DNA of 64,000 nucleotides from Corynebacterium timonense (GCF_900105305.1 NZ_LT629765.1:62001-126000); one strand, 5' to 3'. Positions 39,351-47,733 are shown, counted from the first letter of the stretch. Notes: generated by a model not told the origin, from the letters alone. Numbers and translations: made by a program.

Positions 39351-40202
39351 TTAGCCCGTTGCCTGGATGCGTCGTGCCCTGCGCCCGCCGACCAGGCGGC
39401 ACACGAGGTAGATGGCGAAGGAGATGAAGGAGACCATGACGCTCACGGGCAGGCCCGGGGCGAGCGAGAGGAGGATGCCGCCCACGGCGGCGACCTCGGC
39501 GAACAGCACCGACCATGCCACGGCCGCGAGCGGGTTCGCGGTGATGGCCACGGCGCTCGCTCCGGGGGCGATGAGCAGGGACATCACCAAAAGCGCGCCG
39601 ACGATCTGCACGGTCTCGGCCGCGGCGATTCCCAGCAGCACGGCGAAGGCCGCGGCGACGAGGCGCACGCGCACCCCGGCGGCGGCCGCGACGTCCGGGT
39701 CGGCGGAGGCGAACACGAGGGGGCGCCACATGATGGCGACCGCCACCACCACGAACACGGTCGCGATGGCCAACGAGCGCACGCCCGCCCCGGTCACGCC
39801 GACGATCTGCCCGGTGAGCAGGGACATCGCGATCGTCGAGTTGCCGGGGTAGAGGTAGAGGAAGAGCACCGAGATACCCATTCCGAAGGCCATGACCACG
39901 CCGACGGCGGCGTCGTTGCCGCCGCGCATGCCGAAGGCGACGAGAAGTAGCGCAGCGGCGACGGAGCCGGCCACGGCCCCGAGCGGCAGGCTCACGCCGA
40001 AAAACAGCGCGATGGCCGCGCCCATCAGCGCCAGCTCCGAGGTCGCGTGGACGCCGAAGGACATCTTGCGCAGGATCACGAGCGGGGCGATCACGCCGGA
40101 GAGGACGCCGAGGAGGGCGGAGGCGATCAGCGAGTCGTGGACGAAATCGAAGGTGAGCAGGTAGCGCGTCTGCTCCAGGGCGTCGGAGAGAAGCTCGGTC
40201 AC
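39351..40202 (-). CDS. znuB: Metal ABC transporter permease (ZnuB type)
   Basis: The 283-residue ABC-3 family permease has about eight TM helices and 'VVILRKMSFGVHATSELALMGAA'-like opening features (here 'APLVILRKMSFGVHATSEL'). It also has 'FASADPDVAAAAGV', the conserved cytoplasmic loop that contacts the ATPase. With the two upstream genes it forms a substrate-binding/ATPase/permease set for zinc or manganese import. It overlaps the ATPase gene by four bases. Confidence 0.9.
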   Translation of the reverse strand: MTELLSDALEQTRYLLTFDFVHDSLIASALLGVLSGVIAPLVILRKMSFGVHATSELALMGAAIALFFGVSLPLGAVAGSVAAALLLVAFGMRGGNDAAVGVVMAFGMGISVLFLYLYPGNSTIAMSLLTGQIVGVTGAGVRSLAIATVFVVVAVAIMWRPLVFASADPDVAAAAGVRVRLVAAAFAVLLGIAAAETVQIVGALLVMSLLIAPGASAVAITANPLAAVAWSVLFAEVAAVGGILLSLAPGLPVSVMVSFISFAIYLVCRLVGGRRARRIQATG

Positions 40203-40888
40203 ACGATCACCGTCTTGCCGCGCACCGTGACCACGTCGACGGGGGCGCCGTAGAGGTCGCTGAGCACGGAGGAATCCAGCACGTCCTCGACGGGGCCGAG
40301 GACGTGGCCCTGCGGGCCGATGTACAGGATGCGGTCGACCACGTCGACGACGGGGTCAATGGAGTGCGTCACCATGAGCACCGCCGCGTCGAGCGCGCGG
40401 AAGCGCTCCACGGTCTCGCGCTGGCGGGCGACGTCGAGGGAGAGGAAGGGCTCGTCGGCGAGCAGGATCTCCGGGTTCTTCGCCAGGGCTTGCGCCTGGC
40501 GCACCAGCTGCTGCTGCCCGCCCGACAGAGCCCCCACCCGCGCGTCGGCGAGGTGGCCCGCGCCGACGGAGGCGAGAAGCTCGTCGACCGCGTCGCGGTT
40601 GACCCGCCGGTTGCGCAACACGCCGTGCCCGAGCGCGAGGGAGACGAGGTCGCCGGCGCGCAGGGGAAGGTCGCGGTCGAACATGCGTTGCTGCGGGATC
40701 AGCCCGAGGCGGCCGTTGACCTCGACGCGCCCCGATTGTAGGCGGCGGATCCCGGCGAGGCAGTTGAGCAGGGTCGACTTCCCCGAGCCGTTGGGCCCGA
40801 GGACGGCGATCATTTCCCCCGCGGCGATGTCGAGGGTGATGTTGCTCCAGAGCGGCTCGACTGTGGCGTCGATAAGCCGCGCTATCAC
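40199..40888 (-). CDS. znuC: Metal ABC transporter ATP-binding protein (ZnuC type)
   Basis: The 229-residue ATPase has Walker A G-P-N-G-S-G-K-S-T near residue 33, Q-loop 'LIPQQRMF', signature 'VGALSGGQQQLV', Walker B 'EILLADEP' and the H-loop 'MVTHSIDP'. It energises the adjacent permease. The start overlaps the substrate-binding gene by four bases, and the stop overlaps the permease start, so the three genes are translated together. Confidence 0.92.
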   Translation of the reverse strand: MIARLIDATVEPLWSNITLDIAAGEMIAVLGPNGSGKSTLLNCLAGIRRLQSGRVEVNGRLGLIPQQRMFDRDLPLRAGDLVSLALGHGVLRNRRVNRDAVDELLASVGAGHLADARVGALSGGQQQLVRQAQALAKNPEILLADEPFLSLDVARQRETVERFRALDAAVLMVTHSIDPVVDVVDRILYIGPQGHVLGPVEDVLDSSVLSDLYGAPVDVVTVRGKTVIV

Positions 40889-41844
40889 GAAACGGCCTGC
40901 TCGATGTCGCCGACGACGGCGGCGAAGTAGTCGAGGAAGTTCTCACCGTTCGGCGGGGTCTCGTAGACCTCGACGATGGGCACGTTGTTTTCTTGGGCGG
41001 CGTCGACGATGAGCTGGGCGGAGGCGTTGACGCTCTGCGGGCTGAAGATGACGACGTCGATCTCGCCGGCCTCGATGAGGTCGATGAACTCCGCGACCGC
41101 GGCCGTCGGCGGCTCCGTGTGGTTCAGCGTGGCGCTGCGGTAGGACTCGGGCGTGACCAGCTGGAGGGAGGATTCCTCGATGAGCGCGTCGGCGATGGGG
41201 TGGACCTGGGCGACGCGGGCGTCGGGCAGGTCCTCGATGTCGCCCTTGATGGCGTCGAGCTGGGCGTCGAGCTCGGAGGTGTCGCCGCCGGCGGTCTCGG
41301 CAATCTCGTGGCCCACCGAGCGCACGGCCTCGGTGGAGTACCAGATGTGCTCGTTTTCGTCGTGCGCGTGATCGTGCCCGTGCTCGTGGCCGTGATCGTG
41401 CTCGCCCTCGGCCTCGCCCTCGTGGTCGTGCTCATGATCGTGCTCATGATCGTGGTCGTGGCCATGGCCGTCGTCCTCGACGAGCGGGAGCGCGGAGATA
41501 ATGTTCGCGGGGTCGGCGGCCGTGTAGAGGCCGACATCGTAGGAGCCGCCGTTGGCGATGACCAGGTCAGCGGACTCGATGCGGGCGTGATCCGCGGCGG
41601 TCGGCTCGTAGTCGTGGGGGTCGATGGAGGGGTTGTCAATCACCGCGCCGACCTCGCGGTCGAGGACGGAGCTGGCGACGTCCGCCCACACCTGCGTGGT
41701 GGCGATTGTGTCCTCCGTCTGCTGCTCCTCGGCGGGAGCGGCGCTGTCCTGCTCGTTGTCGGGGGAGCAGGCCACGAGGGTGGCCGCTGCCGTTGCTGCT
41801 GCGAGAGCGCCCGCGAAGGGGCGCTTTAAGCTAAACTTTGTCAT
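40885..41844 (-). CDS. znuA: Zinc-type ABC substrate-binding lipoprotein with long His-rich loop
   Basis: The protein is about 319 residues with a lipoprotein signal ending 'TLVAC'. The cluster A-I binding fold is recognised from 'VWADVASSVL', 'IDPHDYEPTAADHARIESADLVIANG' (first His ligand) and 'VYETPPNGENFLDYF'. Between about residues 118 and 160 there is a loop made almost wholly of His, Asp and Glu, typical of zinc-specific ZnuA proteins and thought to hold or sense zinc. The ATG at 41844 gives a normal lipoprotein signal; in-frame ATGs 3 and 12 codons upstream exist. A strong palindrome lies about 15 bases upstream of it. Confidence 0.9.
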   Translation of the reverse strand: MTKFSLKRPFAGALAAATAAATLVACSPDNEQDSAAPAEEQQTEDTIATTQVWADVASSVLDREVGAVIDNPSIDPHDYEPTAADHARIESADLVIANGGSYDVGLYTAADPANIISALPLVEDDGHGHDHDHEHDHEHDHEGEAEGEHDHGHEHGHDHAHDENEHIWYSTEAVRSVGHEIAETAGGDTSELDAQLDAIKGDIEDLPDARVAQVHPIADALIEESSLQLVTPESYRSATLNHTEPPTAAVAEFIDLIEAGEIDVVIFSPQSVNASAQLIVDAAQENNVPIVEVYETPPNGENFLDYFAAVVGDIEQAVS

Positions 41845-41859
41845 GGTAACCATCAAACC

Positions 41860-41884
41860 ATTAGTGAAAACATCTTTCAATAAT
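41860..41884. promoter_or_regulatory. Candidate Zur box in front of the zinc ABC operon
   Basis: The core TGAAAACATCTTTCA has perfect 5-bp arms (TGAAA/TTTCA). The flanks ATTAG...ATAAT extend the symmetry, so 9 of 10 bases per arm match over 25 bp. The pattern is close to Fur/Zur-family boxes and sits 16 bases before the znuA ATG, where repression by zinc-loaded Zur would be expected. It also lies 38 bases before the divergent LacI-family gene. Confidence 0.6.
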
Positions 41885-41909
41885 TAGTGGGCAGGGCACC
41901 TGCGCGCAC

Positions 41910-41915
41910 TACGAT
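41910..41915 (+). promoter_or_regulatory. -10 box (TACGAT) of the LacI-family gene
   Basis: TACGAT lies 6 bases before the ATG at 41922, with no ribosome-binding site between, so a leaderless transcript is likely. Confidence 0.45.
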
Positions 41916-41921
41916 GGCCCC

Positions 41922-43052
41922 ATGTCACGCCGCCCCGCGCCCGGCGAGTACCCCCGGGCCACGCCGCGAGCTCCCGCGAAAACGCACCCGAGAGCAACGC
42001 TGGACTCCATCGCCCGCGAGCTCGGGGTGTCGCGCACGACGGTGTCCAACGCCTACAACCGGCCCGACCAGCTCTCGCCCGAGCTGCGCCAGCTCATCCT
42101 CGGCACGGCCCGCGAGCTGGGCTACCCGGGGCCGAACCCCACGGCGCGCTCGCTGCGGACCGCCCGCTCGGGGGCGGTCGGCGTCATCTTGACCGAGCGC
42201 CTCGCCTACGCCTTCGAGGACCACGCCTCCGTCGACTTCCTCGCCGGCCTCGCGGCGGCGAACGACGTCTCCCTCACGCTGATCCCCGTCGGCCCGGGGG
42301 AGGGGCCCTCGCCCAACCGGGACTCCGTCGCCAACGCCATCGTGGACGGCTTCGTCGTCTACTCGGTGCCCGCGGGCGACCCGCACCTGAAGGCGGCGCG
42401 GGAGCGCGGCCTCCCGGTCGTCGTCTGCGACCAGCCCGCGACTCTCAGCGGCGTGCCCTACGTGGGCATCGACGACGCGGCCGCGATCGAGCCGGCGGCG
42501 CGTTCGCTCGTGAGCGCCGGCCACCGGCGCATCGGCATCCTGACCAAGCGCCTGTTCAGCCGCCCCCGCGACGGGGCCGTCACCCGAGCGGAGCTCGAGA
42601 CCTCCGACATGCACGTTCAGCGCAACCGCGTCCGCGGGGCCCTCGAGGTTTTCCGCGCCGCGGGGATCGCGGAGGTGCCCATCGTGAATAGGCACTTCAA
42701 CGACGTGGCCTCCGCCGCCGACGGCGCGCGCGAGCTGATCGGCGCCCACCCGGACCTCACCGCCGTGCTGTGTACCACCGACTCGATGGCGCTCGGCGTC
42801 CTCGAGGCCTTCGGCGACCGCGTCCCCCGCGACCTGTCGGTGACCGGCTTCGACGGCATCGCCGCCGCGCGCTACCTCGGCCTGACCACCGTGGAGCAGC
42901 CCAACACGCGCAAGGGCCGCGAGGTGGGCCGCGTGCTCCGCCAGCTTATCGACGCCCCCGCCGCGCCCCCCGCCCCCCGCACGATCCTGCCCACCCAGTT
43001 CGTGCCGGGCCGCACCGTCAGCGCCCCGCGCGAGCGGCCGCGAGGTCTGTGA
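41922..43052 (+). CDS. LacI-family transcriptional regulator
   Basis: The 376-residue protein has an N-terminal extension of about 25 basic residues, then a LacI helix-turn-helix ('TLDSIARELGVSRTTVSNAYNRPDQLSPELRQLIL'). The hinge helix 'PNPTARSLRT' and a periplasmic-binding-protein-like effector domain follow, ending 'DLSVTGFDGIAAARYLGLTTVEQP'. The ligand is unknown. It lies between the zinc importer and the trehalose genes and overlaps otsB by 35 bases at the 3' ends, so a link to trehalose metabolism is only positional. Confidence 0.88.
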   Translation: MSRRPAPGEYPRATPRAPAKTHPRATLDSIARELGVSRTTVSNAYNRPDQLSPELRQLILGTARELGYPGPNPTARSLRTARSGAVGVILTERLAYAFEDHASVDFLAGLAAANDVSLTLIPVGPGEGPSPNRDSVANAIVDGFVVYSVPAGDPHLKAARERGLPVVVCDQPATLSGVPYVGIDDAAAIEPAARSLVSAGHRRIGILTKRLFSRPRDGAVTRAELETSDMHVQRNRVRGALEVFRAAGIAEVPIVNRHFNDVASAADGARELIGAHPDLTAVLCTTDSMALGVLEAFGDRVPRDLSVTGFDGIAAARYLGLTTVEQPNTRKGREVGRVLRQLIDAPAAPPAPRTILPTQFVPGRTVSAPRERPRGL

Positions 43053-43758
43053 GAACGCCGGCCATCTCGGCCACGGTGCTCACACGCAGCGGCGCGACGG
43101 AGGGCTTCGGGCCGACTTTGATGCCCACGTCGCCCTGCCCAAGCACGGCCAGGGCCGTCTCGTCCGTGGTGTCGTCGCCGGCCATGAGGGTAGCGCTAAA
43201 GCCCTGTTTGTAGCCTGCGAGCCAGCTGCCCTTGGTGGTTTCGAGCGCGGAGAACTCCACGACGTTGCGCCCGGCGATCACCGGCCGGCCGCCCGCGTCG
43301 ATAGCCAAGGCGCGGCGCAGCAAGGACTCGGCGCGCCCCGGGTCCGTCTCTGCGAGCGCGGCGACGTGGAGGACGCGCTGGTACGGCTTGACTTCCACGG
43401 AGGCGGGCGGCTCGGCGATATCGGCGAGGGTGGCTTCGATGCGGTGCAAAAAGGCCCGATCATCGGGGGTGAGCTGTGGCCCGCCCGCGGTGGTCTCGGC
43501 GCCGTGGGAGCCGACGAGGACGACCGGGTCGCCGAGCGGGAAGACGCTGCGCAGCCCGTCGAGGTGGCGCCCGCTGAGCACCGCCACCTGGGTGCGCGGC
43601 AGCGCGCTGAGGTCGCGGATCGCGGCGAGTGCCGCGGGGTGGGCGCGCGCTGCGGCGGGGTCGGGGACGATCTCCGAGATCGTGCCGTCGAAGTCGAGGC
43701 AGACGAGGAGAGATTCCGCCTCGGCGAGCGTGCGAAGGGCCAGATCGAGTGTCGTCAT
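43018..43758 (-). CDS. otsB: Trehalose-6-phosphate phosphatase
   Basis: The 246-residue HAD-superfamily protein has 'LVCLDFDGTISEI' with the nucleophilic Asp, 'AVLSGRHLDGLRSV', 'LVGSHGAE', and the motif IV pair in 'LMAGDDTTDE'. It dephosphorylates trehalose-6-phosphate to trehalose, needed as a compatible solute and as the carrier sugar of trehalose mycolates. It is the last gene of otsA-orf-otsB and overlaps the small lipoprotein gene by four bases. Confidence 0.94.
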   Translation of the reverse strand: MTTLDLALRTLAEAESLLVCLDFDGTISEIVPDPAAARAHPAALAAIRDLSALPRTQVAVLSGRHLDGLRSVFPLGDPVVLVGSHGAETTAGGPQLTPDDRAFLHRIEATLADIAEPPASVEVKPYQRVLHVAALAETDPGRAESLLRRALAIDAGGRPVIAGRNVVEFSALETTKGSWLAGYKQGFSATLMAGDDTTDETALAVLGQGDVGIKVGPKPSVAPLRVSTVAEMAGVLTDLAAARAGR

Positions 43759-44225
43759 AGTGCCATCACCCTGATCGAGGGAGCCTCGACCCCCTCAGAG
43801 GCCTCGAGTGCGGTCAACAGCGCCTCCCTGGGGCCGAGGTGGCGCACCCGGAACGTCGCGCCCGGGGCGAGCAGACCTGTCAGCTGGTCGTGGACGTAGC
43901 GCGCCCCGCCGATGCAGTCGCCGGGGTCGGCGACCTCCACCTCGTCGAGGCGCAGTTGGTCGCCCTCGGTCGTGGTGGTGGCGCGCAGCGGGGCGCAGCC
44001 GGTGAGCCCCTTCATAGAGCTCGCGCCGAAATCGAGGGTGGCCTTTCCGGCCGCGTCCTGCGGCAGCCCGCCCGGGGTGTTCGGGTCGGTGTAGACCGCG
44101 ACGATCTGCCAGTGCGGGCCCACCAGCCCCGGGGCGCCCGCTTTCTCCGGCTCGTCGGCGCCCGAGCAGCTGGCTAACCCCGCGGAGACAGCGACTAGGG
44201 CCGCGGCGCGGCGGGCCTTTGTCAC
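43755..44225 (-). CDS. META/HslJ-like lipoprotein between otsA and otsB
   Basis: The 156-residue protein has a lipoprotein signal ending 'SAGLASC'. Its domain has 'WQIVAVYTDPNTPGG', 'KATLDFGASSMKGLTGCAPLRATTT' and a second Cys in 'DPGDC', resembling the META/HslJ fold with its paired Cys. The GTG at 44225 overlaps the otsA stop and gives a clean signal peptide. Corynebacteria keep a gene at this place in the ots operon. Its role in trehalose metabolism is unknown. Confidence 0.68.
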   Translation of the reverse strand: MTKARRAAALVAVSAGLASCSGADEPEKAGAPGLVGPHWQIVAVYTDPNTPGGLPQDAAGKATLDFGASSMKGLTGCAPLRATTTTEGDQLRLDEVEVADPGDCIGGARYVHDQLTGLLAPGATFRVRHLGPREALLTALEASEGVEAPSIRVMAL

Positions 44226-45514
44226 AGGGCCTCCAGAAAGTCCGCTGCCCAGCGCTGGACGTCGTGCTCGGTGACCCATGCGTGCATGGCGCGCATCGCG
44301 TCCTCATCGCCCGCGGCTGCGGCGCGGATGGCATCTTCCACCGAGGTGAGGTCGAAGGGGTTGCACAAGAAGGCCTGGTGCAGCTCGACGGCGGCCCCGG
44401 CGAACTCGGAGAGCACGAGCGCGCCCGAACCGTCCGGGTGGCAGGAGACGTACTCCTTGGCCACCAGGTTCATGCCGTCCTTGTAGGGGGTGACCAGCAT
44501 GATGTCGGCCGCGGCGTAGAACACGCCGAGGCGCTCCTTGGGCACGGCGCGGTGAATGTAGTGCACCACGGGCCGGCCGACGTCGCCGAAGCGCCCGTTG
44601 ATCCGGCCCACGGTTTCCTCGACCTCGCGGCGCGTCTGCCGGTAGTGGTCGATCCTCTCGCGCGAGGGGGTGGCCACTTGCACCACGACGGCGTCGTCAA
44701 GCACACCCTGCTCAAGCAGGTTCTCGAAGGCAAGCAGCCGCTGCACGATCCCCTTGGTGTAGTCGAGGCGGTCCACCCCGAGAAGCAGGGTCCGCGGGTG
44801 GCCCAGGCTCGCGCGCAGCGTATCGACGTCCCCCGGACCGCCCCGGGAGACCGAGGACGGGTCGATGGAGATCGGGAACGTGCCGGTGCGCGGCGCATCC
44901 TCGCCCATGAGGGTGCGGAAGTTCTCCTCGTCTTCGGCGCGCTGGAAGCCGATAAGGTCGCAGCCGCTCAGGCCGCGGGTGATCTCCTCGCGCCACGGCA
45001 GCTGGCGGAAGATGTCGGGGCCGGGGAAAGGGATGTGCAGGAAGAACCCGATGGTGAGGTCGGGGCGCAGCGCGCGCAGCAGACCGGGCACGAGCTGGAG
45101 CTGGTAGTCCTGCACCCACACCACGGCGTCCGGCGCGGCGACGGCAGCCGCGGCCTCGGCGAAGCGGCGGTTGACGTCGCAGTATGACTCCCACCACTCG
45201 GCCTCGTAGCGCGGCGTGACAATCAGGTCGTGGTAGAGCGGCCACAAGGAGGAGTTGGAAAAGCCCTCGTAGAAGTTCTCAAAGTCGTGGGCGCTGAGGG
45301 AGACCGGGTGGAGCCGGATGCCGTCGAACTCGAAGGGCTCGACCTGCGTGTCGGCCTCCCCGGGCCAGCCGACCCAGCAGCCGTCGTGGTGGCGCAGCAC
45401 GGGGGCCAGCGCAGCGACGAGCCCGCCGGGGGAGATTTCCCAGCCGGAGCCCGTGTCTGCGCGGTCGACGGGGAGCCGGTTGGCGACGATGACGAAGCTG
45501 TTGTCCCCGGTCAT
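44222..45514 (-). CDS. otsA: Trehalose-6-phosphate synthase
   Basis: The 430-residue GT20 enzyme shows 'FVIVANRLPVDR', 'WVQDYQLQLVPGLLR', 'IGFFLHIPFPGPDIFR', 'LGVDRLDYTKGIVQRL' and 'VTPYKDGMNLVAKEYV', all diagnostic. It makes trehalose-6-phosphate from UDP-glucose (or GDP-glucose) and glucose-6-phosphate. It is shorter than some homologues at the C-terminus, but the catalytic motifs are complete. It begins the otsA-orf-otsB operon. Confidence 0.95.
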   Translation of the reverse strand: MTGDNSFVIVANRLPVDRADTGSGWEISPGGLVAALAPVLRHHDGCWVGWPGEADTQVEPFEFDGIRLHPVSLSAHDFENFYEGFSNSSLWPLYHDLIVTPRYEAEWWESYCDVNRRFAEAAAAVAAPDAVVWVQDYQLQLVPGLLRALRPDLTIGFFLHIPFPGPDIFRQLPWREEITRGLSGCDLIGFQRAEDEENFRTLMGEDAPRTGTFPISIDPSSVSRGGPGDVDTLRASLGHPRTLLLGVDRLDYTKGIVQRLLAFENLLEQGVLDDAVVVQVATPSRERIDHYRQTRREVEETVGRINGRFGDVGRPVVHYIHRAVPKERLGVFYAAADIMLVTPYKDGMNLVAKEYVSCHPDGSGALVLSEFAGAAVELHQAFLCNPFDLTSVEDAIRAAAAGDEDAMRAMHAWVTEHDVQRWAADFLEAL

Positions 45515-45520
45515 GGTGCG

Positions 45521-45922
45521 CTACTTTTCGCCGGCGGTCTTTGTGGCGGTCTTTTTCTTCGTGGCCTTCTTCGCGGTGGCCTTCTTCGCGGTGGATTTCT
45601 TGGTGGTGGTCTTCTTCTTCGTCGCCTTCTTCTTGGCGGCCTTCTTTGTGGCCTTCTTCTTCGTCGCCTTCTTTGTGGCGGTCTTCTTCGCGGTGGTGCT
45701 CGTGGCAGAGGCGTCCTCTTCCGCCAAGGCCTCCTGTTCCTCGGCGTACTTGCTGTAGACAAAGCCCTTGGGCTCCACGCCGAGCATGGACATCAAGGTG
45801 ACGCCGTCGAAGAAGTCCTCAGCGTAGGTGGCCACGATCCGCCGCGCGCCGGAGGCGGTCTGCTCCTCGACCGTGTGGGCAGCGTCGGGAGCGGGGCGGG
45901 AATCGGTGATCTTGGGTGGCAC
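45521..45922 (-). CDS. Protein with histone-like lysine-rich tail
   Basis: The 133-residue protein has a soluble N-terminal part (about 1-65, 'RRIVATYAEDFFDGVTLMSMLGVEPKGFVYSKYAEE'). From about residue 75 to the end it consists almost only of K, A and T in A-K-K-A-T-K-K type repeats. This resembles the tails of actinobacterial HU (HupB) and histone H1, so nucleic-acid or polyphosphate binding is likely. The head is not an HU domain. The GTG start has AAGGAG 8 bases upstream. It lies between thrE and otsA, all on the minus strand. Confidence 0.78.
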   Translation of the reverse strand: MPPKITDSRPAPDAAHTVEEQTASGARRIVATYAEDFFDGVTLMSMLGVEPKGFVYSKYAEEQEALAEEDASATSTTAKKTATKKATKKKATKKAAKKKATKKKTTTKKSTAKKATAKKATKKKTATKTAGEK

Positions 45923-45982
45923 TGAAGCGTCTCCTTCTACACAGCCATGGTCAATACAGCTTGAAAAGCGGGCCTACCAAGT

Positions 45983-47434
45983 CTACGCCAAAGGCGGGGG
46001 CGCTGCCCCAGGCGCTGGTCCAGAGCCCGGCTCGCGTCCGGGGCCCTGCCCGGCGCGGGCGGCGGGTTTGCGGCGCCGGCGGCTGCGCGCAGCCTGCTCG
46101 GCGCGGCGGATCTGCTGGAAGGTGACCCGGCCGGCGCGGCGGAACGCGGGGTAGGGGTTGAAGATGCGCGGGCGGCGGATGCGGCGCGCACCCCACTCGC
46201 CGAGCACCACGCCGCTGGCGAGCGCCATGCACGTGCCCACGGCCAGCGCGATGCTCGTCGCGCCGAGGACCATTTGCTCGTTGAGCATCGCGTACATGCC
46301 GCGGTAGATGCCGGCGCCCGGAAGGAAGGGGGTCACGCCAGCGACGGCGGTGATGACCGGGTTGATGAGGAGGCGGCGGGCGATGAGGCCGCCGCCGAGG
46401 CCGATCATGGTGGCGCACGCGAAGGTGGCCAACAGGGTGCCCGCGCCGAGCGGCAACAGGAAGATGTAGTACATCGCGGAGCCGGCGAAGGCCGCGATGG
46501 CGGAGACGAGGATCGCAGGGCGCTCGGCGAAGCAGGTGACGGTGAAGGCCGCAGCCGCCAGCGTGCCGCCGATGATGCGCGCGACGGCGGAGCCGAACGT
46601 GGGGGTGCCCAGCATGGTCTCCAAGGGCGGCAGGCCGACACCGAGCATCTCGGACACCGAGATGCCCGTGGCCACGCCGGCGACGATGCCGCCCGTGAAG
46701 AGCATCGTTTGGAAGAAGCGGGCGCTGGCGGTGACCGGGGAGCCCGTGATGCCGTCGAGAAGCGATTGCACCAGCGTGAGGCCGGCGAGCAGGACGATGA
46801 TGCCCGTGGCGATGACTTGGGTGGGCACCACCGTGTAGCCGAAGGTCGCGGAGAACTGGTAGAAGATCACGGCCGGGACGGTGGCGAGGAAGCCGCCGAT
46901 GGCGCAGTGGAAGAAATAGGGTAGGTCGTTGCGCGAGATGACTTTGCCGATGCCCATGATGAGGAAGGCGGTGAGGCCGCCGAACAGCGCCATGAGCAGG
47001 TCGCCGCCGAGCAGGATCGAAATCGCGCCGCCCATGACCGCCCAGCCCGCGAGGAAGCGGAGGTTGCGGTGCGGGATGTACTCGCGCTCGATGTCGTCGA
47101 GGATCTTTTCCGCCATCTCCGGCGGGGTGGCGCCCGAACGGATCGAGCGGATCAGGCGGTCGACTTCCTGCAGCTTGTGGTAGTTGTACGACGAGTCGTC
47201 GACGACGCGGAACACGTTGACCGGCTGGCGGCGCTCCACACCAATGATGGTGTGGATGTTCATGGTGTTCACCGTGATGTCCACGTGACAGTAGTGCAGG
47301 CCGTACGAGGACGTCACGGCGTGAATGTGTGCCTTGACGTCCGAGCTTGTCGTGCCGTTGGTGATCAGGATCGAGCCGATCCGCGCCGCGATGTGCATGA
47401 CGGCGGCCACCTGGGCCGGGTCGGTCAGGTCCAC
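45983..47434 (-). CDS. thrE: Threonine/serine exporter ThrE, probable N-terminal frameshift
   Basis: From the GTG at 47434 the frame gives 483 residues. It has a soluble N-terminal ThrE domain ('YCHVDITVNTMNIHTIIGVERRQPVNVF'), about ten TM helices and a basic tail, close in layout to C. glutamicum ThrE. That protein begins roughly 30 residues earlier; the expected 'PPSVLAPVDLTD' is present upstream in frame but without any start codon before a TGA. A second frame from ATG 47517 gives 'MGVFRTRSRAVATIDEARTSPRP', which resembles the missing N-terminus. A one-base frameshift near 47440-47460 would join them. Either the gene is mutated, the read has an error, or translation starts at the GTG. Confidence 0.8.
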   Translation of the reverse strand: MDLTDPAQVAAVMHIAARIGSILITNGTTSSDVKAHIHAVTSSYGLHYCHVDITVNTMNIHTIIGVERRQPVNVFRVVDDSSYNYHKLQEVDRLIRSIRSGATPPEMAEKILDDIEREYIPHRNLRFLAGWAVMGGAISILLGGDLLMALFGGLTAFLIMGIGKVISRNDLPYFFHCAIGGFLATVPAVIFYQFSATFGYTVVPTQVIATGIIVLLAGLTLVQSLLDGITGSPVTASARFFQTMLFTGGIVAGVATGISVSEMLGVGLPPLETMLGTPTFGSAVARIIGGTLAAAAFTVTCFAERPAILVSAIAAFAGSAMYYIFLLPLGAGTLLATFACATMIGLGGGLIARRLLINPVITAVAGVTPFLPGAGIYRGMYAMLNEQMVLGATSIALAVGTCMALASGVVLGEWGARRIRRPRIFNPYPAFRRAGRVTFQQIRRAEQAARSRRRRKPAARAGQGPGREPGSGPAPGAAPPPLA

Positions 47435-47540
47435 CGGCGCGAGGACGGAGGGCGGGGCGAGGTGCGGGCTTCGTCGATCGTCGCCACCGCGCGTGACCGC
47501 GTGCGGAAAACTCCCATCAGCGCGCTGAATCCGTTGCTCA

Positions 47541-47576
47541 ACCCGCTCTCAGACCCGCTCTCAGACCCGCTGCTCA
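47541..47576. repeat. Three 12-bp direct repeats upstream of thrE
   Basis: ACCCGCTCTCAG occurs twice in tandem (47541-47552, 47553-47564), followed by a diverged copy ACCCGCTGCTCA. It lies about 25-60 bases before the presumed original thrE ATG, in the leader or promoter. Confidence 0.6.
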
Positions 47577-47657
47577 CCCTAGATTCCACACGGCACAGAC
47601 TATCGCCATAGGCGGTGTCACGCAGGGCTGGGGTGCCCGTGTACACTTTTGCTCACT

Positions 47658-47733
47658 GCTGGAGTGGCGCAATCGGTAGCGCAACGCACTTGTAATGCGT
47701 AGGTTGCGAGTTCAAGTCTCGTCTCCAGCTCCA
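47658..47733 (+). tRNA. tRNA-Thr (anticodon TGT), CCA encoded
   Basis: A complete cloverleaf can be drawn: acceptor GCTGGAG/CTCCAGC, D stem GCGC/GCGC with loop AATCGGTA, anticodon stem ACGCA/TGCGT with loop CTTGTAA (anticodon TGT, reading ACA), five-base variable loop, T arm GCGAG/CTCGT with loop TTCAAGT, discriminator T and encoded CCA. A run of six T follows at once and may end transcription. TACACT at 47642 is a candidate -10. Confidence 0.95.

Noticed and set aside
44470..45245. Overlapping frames inside otsA
   Set aside because: Shadows of a gene with full GT20 motifs.
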